From NCBI RefSeq assembly GCF_014287675.1, contig NZ_JACOPQ010000008.1:134943-198942 (forward strand): a stretch of DNA of 64,000 bases, written 5' to 3'. The first letter of the stretch is position 1. Each line of letters begins with the position of its first letter. The translations under genes and the position numbers were made by a program. The notes beneath the pieces were generated by a model that had not been told where the DNA came from, made no database searches, and saw nothing but the letters and a program-made list of their open reading frames with translations. The stretch comes from Lawsonibacter faecis (GTDB lineage Bacteria; Bacillota; Clostridia; Oscillospirales; Oscillospiraceae). This document shows, in pieces, positions 52,340 through 61,111 of the stretch.

Positions 52340-53088
52340 ACCATGCCGAGATGCTCCACACCGGTCCCCTGGTGCTGGTGAACCGGGAACACCCTCTCCC
52401 CGCCGAGCCCAGCCGAGCCGATCTGCTGAGCGTATCCCACCGCCACCCCGGAATTTTACTCAACTCCAGAGCCAAGCTGGTGCTCTGCCAGCTCCTCTCC
52501 GACCTGGGCTGCACCGGTGATATCGTGCCCGTCAGCGGCTACCGCAGTAAAGCGGAACAGCTTGCCATCTTTGAGGACGCCCTGCGCTCCCACGGCCGGG
52601 AGTTTACCGAGACCTTCGTCGCCTATCCCGGCTGCAGTGAGCACCAGACCGGTCTCGCCATCGACCTGGGGGAGAACCGGCCGGACCTGGATTTCCTCTG
52701 TCCGCAGTTCCCCGACGAGGGGGCCTGCCGCGCCTTCCGCGCCCGGGCGGCTGATTACGGCTTCATCCTGCGCTACCCCGCCGGAAAGGAAGAGATCACC
52801 GGCATCGGCTGCGAGCCCTGGCATTTCCGTTATGTGGGCTGGCCCCATGCCAAGCTGATGGAGGAGCGCGGCTTCACCCTGGAGGAGTATATCCAGTGGC
52901 TCTCCGGTTACTCGGAGGAGGGCGTGCACCTGGGATACGAGGTCTCGGGCCGGGCTTTTGAATTCTACACCGTACCCGCCGACAACCTGGACGGGCTCCA
53001 CAGCCGCCTTCCCAGCGACATCCCCTGCCAGTGGTCGGGAAACAACGCCGGGGGCGTGGTGGTCACTCTATGGAGGAAGGCGGGATGA
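52336..53088 (+). CDS. vanXY: VanXY-type D,D-dipeptidase/D,D-carboxypeptidase
   Basis: 250 residues. Zinc peptidase of the VanY/VanXY (M15) family with SEHQTGLAIDLG (His103, later Asp) and EPWHFRYVG (Glu160, His163). Removes D-Ala-D-Ala dipeptide or terminal D-Ala so that only D-Ala-D-Ser precursors remain. No signal peptide, as in cytoplasmic VanXY. Overlaps both neighbours by ATGA. Confidence 0.9.
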   Translation: MNHAEMLHTGPLVLVNREHPLPAEPSRADLLSVSHRHPGILLNSRAKLVLCQLLSDLGCTGDIVPVSGYRSKAEQLAIFEDALRSHGREFTETFVAYPGCSEHQTGLAIDLGENRPDLDFLCPQFPDEGACRAFRARAADYGFILRYPAGKEEITGIGCEPWHFRYVGWPHAKLMEERGFTLEEYIQWLSGYSEEGVHLGYEVSGRAFEFYTVPADNLDGLHSRLPSDIPCQWSGNNAGGVVVTLWRKAG

Positions 53089-55244
53089 GCGGGGGGCGGC
53101 GCACCCGGTACGGCGGCCTGGATCTCTTCCGCGTGGCCGCCGCCCTGCTGGTCGTGGCCAACCACACCGGACCGCTTCTCTCCTTTAACGGTACCGCCAA
53201 CTATCTCATTACAGACATTTTGGCCCGGCTGGCGGTCCCCTTCTTCTTCGCCGTCAGCGGGTTCTTCCTGGTGCCCAAGCTGACGGAGCAGGGCCGGTCC
53301 GCCCTGTGGCCCTTTATGCGCAAGTGTCTCCTGCTCTACGGCGTCTCCACCCTGCTCTATCTGCCCCTGATGGCCCGCAACGGATACTTCGGACAGCCGG
53401 GGCTGGCCCTGAACCTCCTGCGCGACCTGGTGTTGAACGGAACCTTCTATCACCTCTGGTATTTCCCCGCCGCCGTCCTTGGCAGCTGCATCGTGGCGGC
53501 CCTGCTCCGCGCGGGAAAGGGAACCGCCGCCCTTCCGGTCTGCGCCGTCCTCTATGTCCTGGGCCTCCTGGGGGACAGCTACTACGGCCTGACCGCCGCG
53601 CTGCCGCCCCTGAAAGCGGTCTACGAGGCACTGTTTCTGGGCTTTGACTATACCCGCAACGGACTTTTCTTCGCGCCTCTCTTCCTCCTTCTGGGCGGGC
53701 TGCTGGCCCGCCGCCCCGAGCCGGCCCGGCCCGGGCGGTGCGCCGCGCGCTTCTCCGCCGCACTGGCACTGCTCATCGCCGAGGGCCTGCTGGTACGCGG
53801 GTTCTCCCTGGCCCGGCACGACAGCATGTACCTCCTCCTGCCCCTGTGCGTCTGGCTCCTGGTCCAGTGGCTGAGAGCTTTAAAGGTTAAACCGCTCCCC
53901 GCTCTGCGCACACTCTCCACCGTGGTCTATGTCGTCCATCCCCTGTGCATCGTGGGGGTGCGCGGCGTCGGCAAGGCCCTGGGCCTTCTGGCGGAGAGCG
54001 GCTTCCTGCTGGGAAACAGCCTGGTCCACTATCTGGCGGTAGTGGCCGCCTCCTGCCTCACCGCACTGCCCTTCCTGTTCTGGAGGCGGCGGCGCCCCAA
54101 GCCCCCGGCCCCGCCGCCGGACCCGCAGACCGCGCCGCGGGCCTGGGCGGAGATTGATATGGCCGCCCTCAAGCACAATATCTCCGCCCTGCGGCAGCAC
54201 CTCCCCAGGGACTGCCGCCTCATGGCGGTGGTCAAGGCCAACGCCTACGGCCACGACGACGGGCTGGTCTGCCGCGCCTGCGAGGCCCAGGGCGTAGACG
54301 CCTTCGCCGTCGCCACCGCAGACGAGGGCGTCCGTCTGCGTCTGGAGGGGGTCCGGGGTGATATTCTGGTGCTGGGCTGGACGGACCCCGCTCAGGCCCC
54401 CCTGCTCTCCCGTCATGACCTCATCCAGACCGTGGTGAGCGCGGACTACGCCTGCCGCCTGGATGCGGCAAACGTCCCGCTCCGTGTCCACCTGAAGCTG
54501 GACACGGGGATGCACCGTCTCGGTATCCCCTGGGACGATGCCGATCATATAGCAGGCCTATACGCTTGTCAGCACCTGAGAATAGAGGGGCTTTTCACTC
54601 ATCTGGCCGCCGCAGAGACCCTGGACGGGGCCGACGAGGCCCGGACGGAGGAGCAGATCCGCCGCTTCTACCGCGGGGCGGAGGAGCTGCAGAGGCGGGG
54701 TCTCCCCACGGGGAAGCTCCACATCCAGAGCAGTTACGGTATGCTCAACTACCCCGGTCTTCCCTGCGACTACGCCCGAGTGGGCATTGCCCTCTACGGG
54801 CTGCTGAGCAGCCCCGGCGACAGGACCCGCCTGACTCCGGATTTACGTCCGGTCCTCTCCCTCCGCGCCCGGGTGGCGGAGCTCCGCGACATCGCAGCCG
54901 GGGACACGGCAGGGTACGACGGGGCTTTCACCGCCCGGCGGCCCTCCCGTGTCGCGGTCGTTTCCATCGGCTATGGAGACGGCTATCCCCGCGCCCTCTC
55001 CGGCGGCAGGGGCGTTGTCCTCGTCCGGGGGCAACACGCCCCGGTGGCCGGGCTCATCTGCATGGACCAGATGCTGGTGGATGTAACCGATATTCCCGGC
55101 GTGGCCGAGGGCGATACAGTCACCCTCATCGGCCGGGACGGCTCGAATGAGATTACCGCCGGGCAGCTCGCCCGGGCGGCCGACACCATTACCAACGAAC
55201 TGCTCTGCCGGCTGGGCCCCCGTGTGGAGCGCATAGCCGTTTAA
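53085..55244 (+). CDS. vanT: VanT-type membrane serine racemase
   Basis: 719 residues. Residues 1-340: about ten membrane segments of the acyltransferase-3 type (GLDLFRVAAALLVVANH, FFFAVSGFFLVP). Residues about 350-719: alanine-racemase fold with the PLP lysine in MAVVKANAYGHDD (Lys384), HLKLDTGMHRLG, DYARVGIALYGLLS and GYGDGYPR. Produces D-Ser for the VanG ligase. ATG 53085 has GGAGGAAGG upstream and overlaps the vanXY stop. Followed directly by a terminator. Confidence 0.92.
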   Translation: MSGGRRTRYGGLDLFRVAAALLVVANHTGPLLSFNGTANYLITDILARLAVPFFFAVSGFFLVPKLTEQGRSALWPFMRKCLLLYGVSTLLYLPLMARNGYFGQPGLALNLLRDLVLNGTFYHLWYFPAAVLGSCIVAALLRAGKGTAALPVCAVLYVLGLLGDSYYGLTAALPPLKAVYEALFLGFDYTRNGLFFAPLFLLLGGLLARRPEPARPGRCAARFSAALALLIAEGLLVRGFSLARHDSMYLLLPLCVWLLVQWLRALKVKPLPALRTLSTVVYVVHPLCIVGVRGVGKALGLLAESGFLLGNSLVHYLAVVAASCLTALPFLFWRRRRPKPPAPPPDPQTAPRAWAEIDMAALKHNISALRQHLPRDCRLMAVVKANAYGHDDGLVCRACEAQGVDAFAVATADEGVRLRLEGVRGDILVLGWTDPAQAPLLSRHDLIQTVVSADYACRLDAANVPLRVHLKLDTGMHRLGIPWDDADHIAGLYACQHLRIEGLFTHLAAAETLDGADEARTEEQIRRFYRGAEELQRRGLPTGKLHIQSSYGMLNYPGLPCDYARVGIALYGLLSSPGDRTRLTPDLRPVLSLRARVAELRDIAAGDTAGYDGAFTARRPSRVAVVSIGYGDGYPRALSGGRGVVLVRGQHAPVAGLICMDQMLVDVTDIPGVAEGDTVTLIGRDGSNEITAGQLARAADTITNELLCRLGPRVERIAV

Positions 55245-55283
55245 AAGGCCGGACCCTGCGGTGAGACGCAGGGTCCGGCCTTT
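55244..55283 (+). terminator. Terminator of the vanG cluster
   Basis: A 17-bp perfect stem (arm starts AAAGGCCGGACCC) with a GTGAGA loop, right at the vanT stop codon. Confidence 0.9.
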
Positions 55284-55289
55284 CAGTTC

Positions 55290-55406
55290 TTACTCAAATA
55301 TGGGGATTTTTACTCCACAGACATCAATAAAGTCCCTTTCACTGATAAAACGGCACACCACCGCAAAGTCCGCCGGTTTGCCAAACGGCTCCCCATCCTG
55401 TCTCAG
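55290..55406 (-). pseudogene. Short coding remnant between vanT and the YgiQ gene
   Basis: A 38-codon open frame reads DFAVVCRFISERDFIDVCG and ends at TAA 55292-55290. It has no ATG and is preceded by an in-frame stop. The composition is protein-like, so it may be the C-terminus of a decayed gene. Family unknown. The rest of 55284-55488 shows nothing. Confidence 0.2.
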
Positions 55407-55488
55407 TCATTCCAATCAAATGATATCAGAATGCCGCGGAAGGTACACCAAGCCAGCTTGAAAAATTGGCAGCCGGCGGCTGCACCCC

Positions 55489-57510
55489 TTATAATTTCTT
55501 TTTTCCCCTGCCGGGGCGCGTGTTTTTCTTCGGTTTGGGTGCGGCCCAGCCCGCCTTACGCTTGGGCGCCGGGCGCCCGTCGCCGGCGGGTGCGTCACCC
55601 TTCCCCCGCTTGTCCGGGCGGTCGGACGGCCTCCCCTTTGCCCCTACGCCTCCCTTTCCCCGTCCCGCGGGCTTTTCGCCGGACCTGTGGGCATAGGGCG
55701 CGCCGCCGTTGGGGCGGAGCAGGCAGCCCTTCCCGTAACCGATGAGGTCCTCCCGGTGGGCTCTGCGCAGGGCCTCCTGCACCAGGGCGCGCTTCTCGGG
55801 CCGCTTCCACTGCATCAGGGCCCGCTGCATGGCCTTGTCGTGGGGATCGGTGGGGACGAAGACCTGCTGCATGGTCCTGGGGTCGATGCCGGTGTAGTAC
55901 ATGCAGGTGGAGAGGGTGCCCGGCGTGGGATAGAAATCCTGAACCTGCTCGGGTTGGCGGCCCGAAGCGTTGAGCCACTCGGCCAGGCGCACCGCGTCCT
56001 CCAGGGTACAGCCCGGATGGGAGGACATGAGGTAGGGCACCAGATACTGCTCCTTCTCATACTTCTGGTTGAGCCGCTCGTATTTCTGGCGGAATTTCTC
56101 ATAGACCTCGATATGGGGCTTGCCCATGTAGTCCAGCACGCCGTTGACGCAGTGCTCCGGGGCCACCTTGAGCTGGCCGGAGATGTGGTGCTTCACCAGC
56201 TCCGCACAGAACTCGCCGCTCTTGTCCCTCATCATAAAGTCGTAGCGGATACCCGAACGGATGAAGACCTTCTTCACGCCTGGAATCTCTCTCAGCTTGC
56301 GCAGGAGCATCAGGTAGTCCGTGTGGTCGGCATCCAGGTTGGGGCAGGCCTCGGGAGAGAGGCAGGCCCGGTTTTTGCACAGTCCCGCCTTCATCTGCTT
56401 CTGGCAGGCCGGACGGCGGAAGTTGGCGGTAGGGCCGCCCACGTCGTGGATGTACCCCTTGAAGCCGGCGTGCTTGGTGAGGGCCGTCACCTCCCGGATG
56501 ACGCTCTCATGGCTGCGGGCGGAGACGATGCGCCCCTGGTGGAAGGCCAGGGAGCAAAAATTGCACGCGCCGAAGCAGCCCCGGTTATGGGCCACCGAGA
56601 AGCGGACCTCCTCAATGGCGGGAACGCCCCCCAGCGCGTCGTACATGGGATGAGGCTCCCGGACGTAGGGCAGCTCCGCCACGGCGTCCAGCTCCGCAGT
56701 GGTGAGGGGCATGGCGGGCGGGTTGACCACCAGCAGGTCGCCCCCGTGCCGCTGGAGAATGGCCCTGCCCACGATGGGGTCGTGCTCCCGGTACTCCGCC
56801 ATATTGGCCTCGGCGTAGCTCCGCTTGTCGGCGCATACCGCCTCGTAGGACGCAACCTCAACCTTGGGATAGACGCACTCGGCAGGGCCCTTCGCAATAT
56901 AGGCAGTTCCCTTTACATCCCTGATGTCGGAAACCGGGGTACCGGAGGCCAGACGGGCGGCAATCTCCTTTGTGGCGCGCTCGCCCATGCCGTACACCAG
57001 CAAATCCGCCTGGCTGTCGAAGAGGACGCCCCGGCGGACCTTGTCATCCCAGTAGTCATAGTGGGCAAAGCGGCGCAGGGAGGCCTCCAGCCCGCCGATG
57101 ATCACCGGAATGTCCCGGAAAACCTCCCGGACCCGGTTGGCGTAAACCACAACGGCGTGATCGGGCCGCAGCCCCGCCCTGTTGCCGGGGGAGTAGGCGT
57201 CGTCGTGGCGGCGCTTTTTCGCCACGGTGTAGTGGGCCACCATGGAGTCGATATTGCCGCTGGAGATGAGCACCCCCAGTCTGGGACGGCCCAGTGCTGT
57301 AAAGCTCTGCGGCCTGCGCCAGTCCGGCTGGGCCAGAACGGCCACCCGATAGCCCTCGCGCTCCAGCAGGCGGGAGATGATGGCGCTGCCGAAGGACGGA
57401 TGGTCCACATAGGCGTCCCCCGTAATAAGCAGGAAGTCATACTCCTCCCACCCGCGCTCCGCCATATCGGCCTTGGACACGGGGAGAAATTTGGTGTTGG
57501 TCTGTTCCAT
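55489..57510 (-). CDS. YgiQ family radical SAM protein
   Basis: 673 residues. The N-terminal UPF0313 domain (FLPVSKADMAERGWEEYDF, ISSGNIDSMVAHYT) leads to the radical SAM core with CFGACNFC binding the 4Fe-4S cluster, then GGPTANF, CPNLDADH and KVAPEHC. The C-terminal 80 residues are a basic Pro/Gly/Lys-rich tail. Widespread family, reaction unknown. Divergent and separated from the vanG cluster. Confidence 0.93.
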   Translation of the reverse strand: MEQTNTKFLPVSKADMAERGWEEYDFLLITGDAYVDHPSFGSAIISRLLEREGYRVAVLAQPDWRRPQSFTALGRPRLGVLISSGNIDSMVAHYTVAKKRRHDDAYSPGNRAGLRPDHAVVVYANRVREVFRDIPVIIGGLEASLRRFAHYDYWDDKVRRGVLFDSQADLLVYGMGERATKEIAARLASGTPVSDIRDVKGTAYIAKGPAECVYPKVEVASYEAVCADKRSYAEANMAEYREHDPIVGRAILQRHGGDLLVVNPPAMPLTTAELDAVAELPYVREPHPMYDALGGVPAIEEVRFSVAHNRGCFGACNFCSLAFHQGRIVSARSHESVIREVTALTKHAGFKGYIHDVGGPTANFRRPACQKQMKAGLCKNRACLSPEACPNLDADHTDYLMLLRKLREIPGVKKVFIRSGIRYDFMMRDKSGEFCAELVKHHISGQLKVAPEHCVNGVLDYMGKPHIEVYEKFRQKYERLNQKYEKEQYLVPYLMSSHPGCTLEDAVRLAEWLNASGRQPEQVQDFYPTPGTLSTCMYYTGIDPRTMQQVFVPTDPHDKAMQRALMQWKRPEKRALVQEALRRAHREDLIGYGKGCLLRPNGGAPYAHRSGEKPAGRGKGGVGAKGRPSDRPDKRGKGDAPAGDGRPAPKRKAGWAAPKPKKNTRPGRGKKKL

Positions 57511-57606
57511 AGCGGCTCCTTTTATGTGAAATGAAAAAAGAAAAAAGCCGGAACCGAAGGCGTACCGTTCTCAACTTTTTTCTCTCTTCTTTTTCTCTTT
57601 TCTGTT

Positions 57607-57665
57607 AGGTCTTGTTGAATAAAGGCCCACCGATTGGGCGTGTTGACTTTTTACAAGCAAGGCCT
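57607..57665. repeat. 59-bp palindrome related to the purE-purC element
   Basis: Ends AGGTCTTGTT and CAAGCAAGGCCT pair, with an inner GCCCA/TGGGC hairpin. Its sequence matches the right half of the 42477-42660 element (TTGGGCGTGT, then TTTTT, then CAAGGCC) at most positions. It abuts the stop of the phosphatase-GNAT gene and may also serve as its terminator. Confidence 0.6.
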
Positions 57666-58815
57666 AATCGTATCCGATGTATTTTTCCATAATATCCAGA
57701 GGCACCCGCGTCCCCTCGGCCTCGGCCGCCTTGCAGAAGCCGTACCGCCGGTAAAACCGCTGCGCCACGTAGTTGTCCGGGGCGCAGCGCAGACGCAGGT
57801 ACTTCCGGCCCAGGGGCCGGTAGACGGAGACGGCCTCCCCCAGGAGCTGGACCCCCAGCCCCTGCTTGCGGCGCCCGGGCATCATGTAGAAGAAGGGGAT
57901 ATACCCCACGCCCTTTTCCGCGTCCCGGCGCAGGTCCATCTGGATGAGACCCGCCAGCTCCTCCCCCAGAAAAGCGGCGGTGACCGCCCGGCGGTCGTAT
58001 CTCCACTGGGCCAGGGCGTCCCGGACAAAGCCCTCGCCGTCGAACTGCTCCAGGGTGCCGTGGATGTTAATCCACGCCTCCCGGCGGGCGTCGTGGTAAA
58101 TCCGGGCCTCCCGCTCCATGTCCAGGGGCCGGAAGCGGAGGGACGGGTCCTTCACCGCGCCGTTTTGAGCCTTCCACCAGGTCTGGTGGGCCAGGGTGGA
58201 GATCTCCTCCGGCAGGTGGGAATTGTCATTGTGAAAAATCATCCGCAGCGTGTCCCCCCCGGCCTCGATGCAGGTGACGGCGGTGTTGTCCGCGTGGCCC
58301 AGGACATGCAGCTCCTCCTGGGCGAGGCCCTGAACCGCCCCCTGGAGCTGGCGGATTACCGTACCGTGGGAGAAGACAGCCACCGTCTGTCCGGGGTGGT
58401 TTTTGGCAATCTGCCGCACGGCGGCGGTCACCCGCGCTCCGGCCTCCGGGAAGGTCTCGCCCCCGGGCGCCCGAAACGCGCTCGAGCCCGTGTCAAAGAG
58501 CTTCAGGGCGTCGGCGTGGTCGTGTCCCAGCTCACCCCACGGCCTGTCCTCCCACGCGCCGAAGCTGATCTCCCGCAGGGAGCGGCGGACCGTCAGCTCC
58601 AGGCCGTGGGTTCTGTAGATGGCGCCTGCGGTGGTGCGGGTGCGGAACAGGTCGCTGGAGTACACCGCGTCGATGTGCTCCCCCTCGAACCGTCCCGCCA
58701 GGGCGGCAATCTGCCGGTACCCCCGCTCGGTAATCAGGCTGTCGTACCAGCCGTGGACCCGGCGGTAGAGGTTGCCCTCCGCCTCCGCGTGACGTATCAC
58801 ATAAAGTCGGGTCAT
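57664..58815 (-). CDS. Fusion of a histidine phosphatase and a GNAT acetyltransferase
   Basis: 383 residues. Residues 1-205: phosphoglycerate-mutase-like histidine phosphatase with YVIRHAEAEGN (catalytic RHx), SSDLFRTRTTA and VFSHGTVIRQL. Residues about 225-383: GNAT fold with GYIPFFYMMPGRRKQGLGVQLL (acetyl-CoA loop) and RFYRRYGFCKAAEA. The link suggests a dephosphorylate/acetylate pair on one substrate or simple co-regulation. Start 58815 is 26 bases after the small unknown gene, same strand. Confidence 0.88.
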   Translation of the reverse strand: MTRLYVIRHAEAEGNLYRRVHGWYDSLITERGYRQIAALAGRFEGEHIDAVYSSDLFRTRTTAGAIYRTHGLELTVRRSLREISFGAWEDRPWGELGHDHADALKLFDTGSSAFRAPGGETFPEAGARVTAAVRQIAKNHPGQTVAVFSHGTVIRQLQGAVQGLAQEELHVLGHADNTAVTCIEAGGDTLRMIFHNDNSHLPEEISTLAHQTWWKAQNGAVKDPSLRFRPLDMEREARIYHDARREAWINIHGTLEQFDGEGFVRDALAQWRYDRRAVTAAFLGEELAGLIQMDLRRDAEKGVGYIPFFYMMPGRRKQGLGVQLLGEAVSVYRPLGRKYLRLRCAPDNYVAQRFYRRYGFCKAAEAEGTRVPLDIMEKYIGYD

Positions 58816-58841
58816 ATCCGCTTCTCAACTTTCTCTTGGAA

Positions 58842-59186
58842 TCAGGCCAGATAGGAAAAGAGCAGCTCCCGCACCACGGCGCTGAATTTTTCCGCGGCCA
58901 CCTTGCTCTCGCCGTTGTTGCCGAATACGCCGGAGCCGCCGGTGACCGTCCAGTGGACCCGTGTGGCGCCCTCCAGGTCATCCAGGGTGACCGTCATGCT
59001 CAGGCGGCTGCTGGAGCGGAGATAGTACTTTTCAAATACCATGACGATGCCCCGCAGCCTTCCGTCGGCACGCAGCTCGTGGCAGTCGGCCATGGTGCCG
59101 GAGCGGCTCTCCCGCACCACTGTGGAGGAGATAATGCGGGCCGCCTCGCCGATGGGGAGGGTGATATAGCTCGTGTTGCTCTCCAT
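58842..59186 (-). CDS. Small conserved protein (DUF6054-like)
   Basis: 114 residues, soluble. Reads ISSTVVRESRSGTMADCHEL, IVMVFEKYYLRSSSRLSMTVT and a Gly/Asn turn GGSGVFGNNGESK; resembles DUF6054 by memory. Function unknown. Lies between pyrD and the phosphatase fusion on the same strand. Confidence 0.65.
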   Translation of the reverse strand: MESNTSYITLPIGEAARIISSTVVRESRSGTMADCHELRADGRLRGIVMVFEKYYLRSSSRLSMTVTLDDLEGATRVHWTVTGGSGVFGNNGESKVAAEKFSAVVRELLFSYLA

Positions 59187-59256
59187 AGGTACTCCTTATC
59201 GGTGTTAGAATCAGATGCGCAGGAACAAGCAGGTCATGTCCCTGCATCCATGTCTG

Positions 59257-60174
59257 CTACCATGCCCGCACAGCCCCGGTGAGCTCACTGATCCGCCCCA
59301 GGCCCTGGGCCCGGCCGATTTCCGCCAGCTCGTCCACGGTCTTCACGGGCGCGTAAGGGTCGCTGAAGCAGGCCGCGCCCACGGCCACTGCCGCCGCGCC
59401 CGCCAGCATCATCTCTGCCGCGTCCGCCCCCCTGGAGACGCCGCCCATGCCCAGCACGGGCACCTTCACGGCGCCGGCAACCTCCCAGACCATTCGCACC
59501 GCCACCGGAAAGACCGCGGGACCGGACAGTCCGCCGGTGTTCATCCTCAGAATGGGCCGCCGGGTGTCGAGGTCGATGCGCATCCCCCGGATGGTGTTGA
59601 TAAGGGAGATGGCGTCCGCCCCCGCCCCCTCTACCGCCCGGGCAATTTCGGTAATATCGGTGACATTGGGGGAGAGCTTTACCATCACGGGGACCCGGGC
59701 GTGCCGCCTGGCCACCTCGGTCACCTCGGCGGCCAGCCCGGGGCGCGTGCCGTAGGCCAGCCCTCCCGCCTTCACATTGGGGCAGGAGATGTTGACCTCA
59801 ATCATATCCACCCCGGCGTCGGAGAGCTTCTCGCACATCTCTCCGTACTCCTCCGGCGTGCCGCCCGAGATATTCGCGATGACGCGGATGTCGATGCCCT
59901 TGAGCTGGGGCAGCTCCTTTTCTATAAAGGCGTCCACGCCCGGGTTCTGAAGGCCCACGGAATTGAGCATGCCCATGGGGGTCTCGGCGATGCGGGGCGG
60001 CGGGTTGCCCTCCCTGCGCTTGGGTGTGAGGCCCTTGACGCAGATGCCGCCCAGGCGGGAGATATCATAGAATTCCCCGTACTCCGCGCCGAAGCCGAAG
60101 GCGCCGGAGGCCGCCACGATAGGATTCTTCATGGTCATGCCCGCCAGATTGACGCTCATATCGATATCAGGCAT
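59257..60174 (-). CDS. pyrD: Dihydroorotate dehydrogenase, class 1B catalytic subunit
   Basis: 305 residues. FMN barrel: PIVAASGAFGFGAEYG, KGLTPKRREGNPPPR, NSVGLQNPG, EVNISCPNVK (class 1B catalytic Cys) and GMGGVSRGADA. Forms a complex with PyrK and reduces NAD+. Overlaps pyrK by eight bases. Confidence 0.97.
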   Translation of the reverse strand: MPDIDMSVNLAGMTMKNPIVAASGAFGFGAEYGEFYDISRLGGICVKGLTPKRREGNPPPRIAETPMGMLNSVGLQNPGVDAFIEKELPQLKGIDIRVIANISGGTPEEYGEMCEKLSDAGVDMIEVNISCPNVKAGGLAYGTRPGLAAEVTEVARRHARVPVMVKLSPNVTDITEIARAVEGAGADAISLINTIRGMRIDLDTRRPILRMNTGGLSGPAVFPVAVRMVWEVAGAVKVPVLGMGGVSRGADAAEMMLAGAAAVAVGAACFSDPYAPVKTVDELAEIGRAQGLGRISELTGAVRAW

Positions 60175-60937
60175 TCCAGTCCACCTCCTCGGCGTTGAAG
60201 ACCGGCCCGTCCTTACAGACGTGCTTCATGGTGCCGTCCGCCATGGGCGTGGCGCAGCCCAGACAGGCCCCCACGCCGCAGGCCATCCGCTCCTCCATGG
60301 AGACCCGCACCGGTACGCCGAACTCCGCCGCCGCCCGCCAGACCGCCCGCAGCATGGGCTTGGGTCCGCAGGCCAGAAGCGCTGTAAAGCCCTTTTCCTT
60401 TTCAAGCACAGCCCGGACCTGGGCGTCCACAAAGCCGTGGTATCCAACGGTTCCGTCGTCGCTGCAAAGGATAACCTCTTTACACTCCTCCCGGAACTTT
60501 TCCGTCAGCGCGGGCATCTCCCGGTCCGCCGAGCGGCAGCCCAGGATGGCAATACTGCCGGGGGTGACGCAGCCCAGCATGGGGGGCACGCCGATGCCGC
60601 CCCCCACCAAAAGATACTTTCCCTTCCGCTGCACGTCAAAGCCGTTGCCCAGGGGCCCCAGCACGTCCAGCCTGTCCCCAGGCTTTCGGCGGGAGAGCCA
60701 CGCGGTGCCGTCCCCCCGGACCTCGAAGACGACGCTCACCAGGTCCTCAGGCTCATCCCCCATCCACTCGCAGATGGAGATGGGGCGGCGGAGCATCCGG
60801 GAGTGGCCGCACTTGATATGTAAAAACTGTCCTGGCCGGATCATGGAGGCCATCCTCCCCGCCTCCAGGACGAGGTGCCAGGCGTAGTCGTTGAGCTTGG
60901 TCGCCGCAGCGACGGTACAGAGCTGTTGGATGGGCAT
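60167..60937 (-). CDS. pyrK: Dihydroorotate dehydrogenase electron transfer subunit
   Basis: 256 residues. FAD domain (RRPISICEW), NAD domain (LVGGGIGVPPML) and a C-terminal 2Fe-2S site (MACGVGACLGC ... HVCKDGP). ATG 60937 follows GGAGG; TTG 60949 precedes that SD. Confidence 0.96.
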   Translation of the reverse strand: MPIQQLCTVAAATKLNDYAWHLVLEAGRMASMIRPGQFLHIKCGHSRMLRRPISICEWMGDEPEDLVSVVFEVRGDGTAWLSRRKPGDRLDVLGPLGNGFDVQRKGKYLLVGGGIGVPPMLGCVTPGSIAILGCRSADREMPALTEKFREECKEVILCSDDGTVGYHGFVDAQVRAVLEKEKGFTALLACGPKPMLRAVWRAAAEFGVPVRVSMEERMACGVGACLGCATPMADGTMKHVCKDGPVFNAEEVDWNA

Positions 60938-61111
60938 AGAAACCTCCAAAACTGTAAAATGTGAAATGAAGCCCGCAGAGGTGAGTCGGTTTCAGAAAAG
61001 GACGGACCACCTGTCCTGGCAGGGCTCTGCGCCGGGCGATATAAAAGCCGCTCAAGCCCCGCTCAGGATGATGGGTGCACGGCTTCTATTTTTGGCTGCC
61101 GTCTATTTCAA

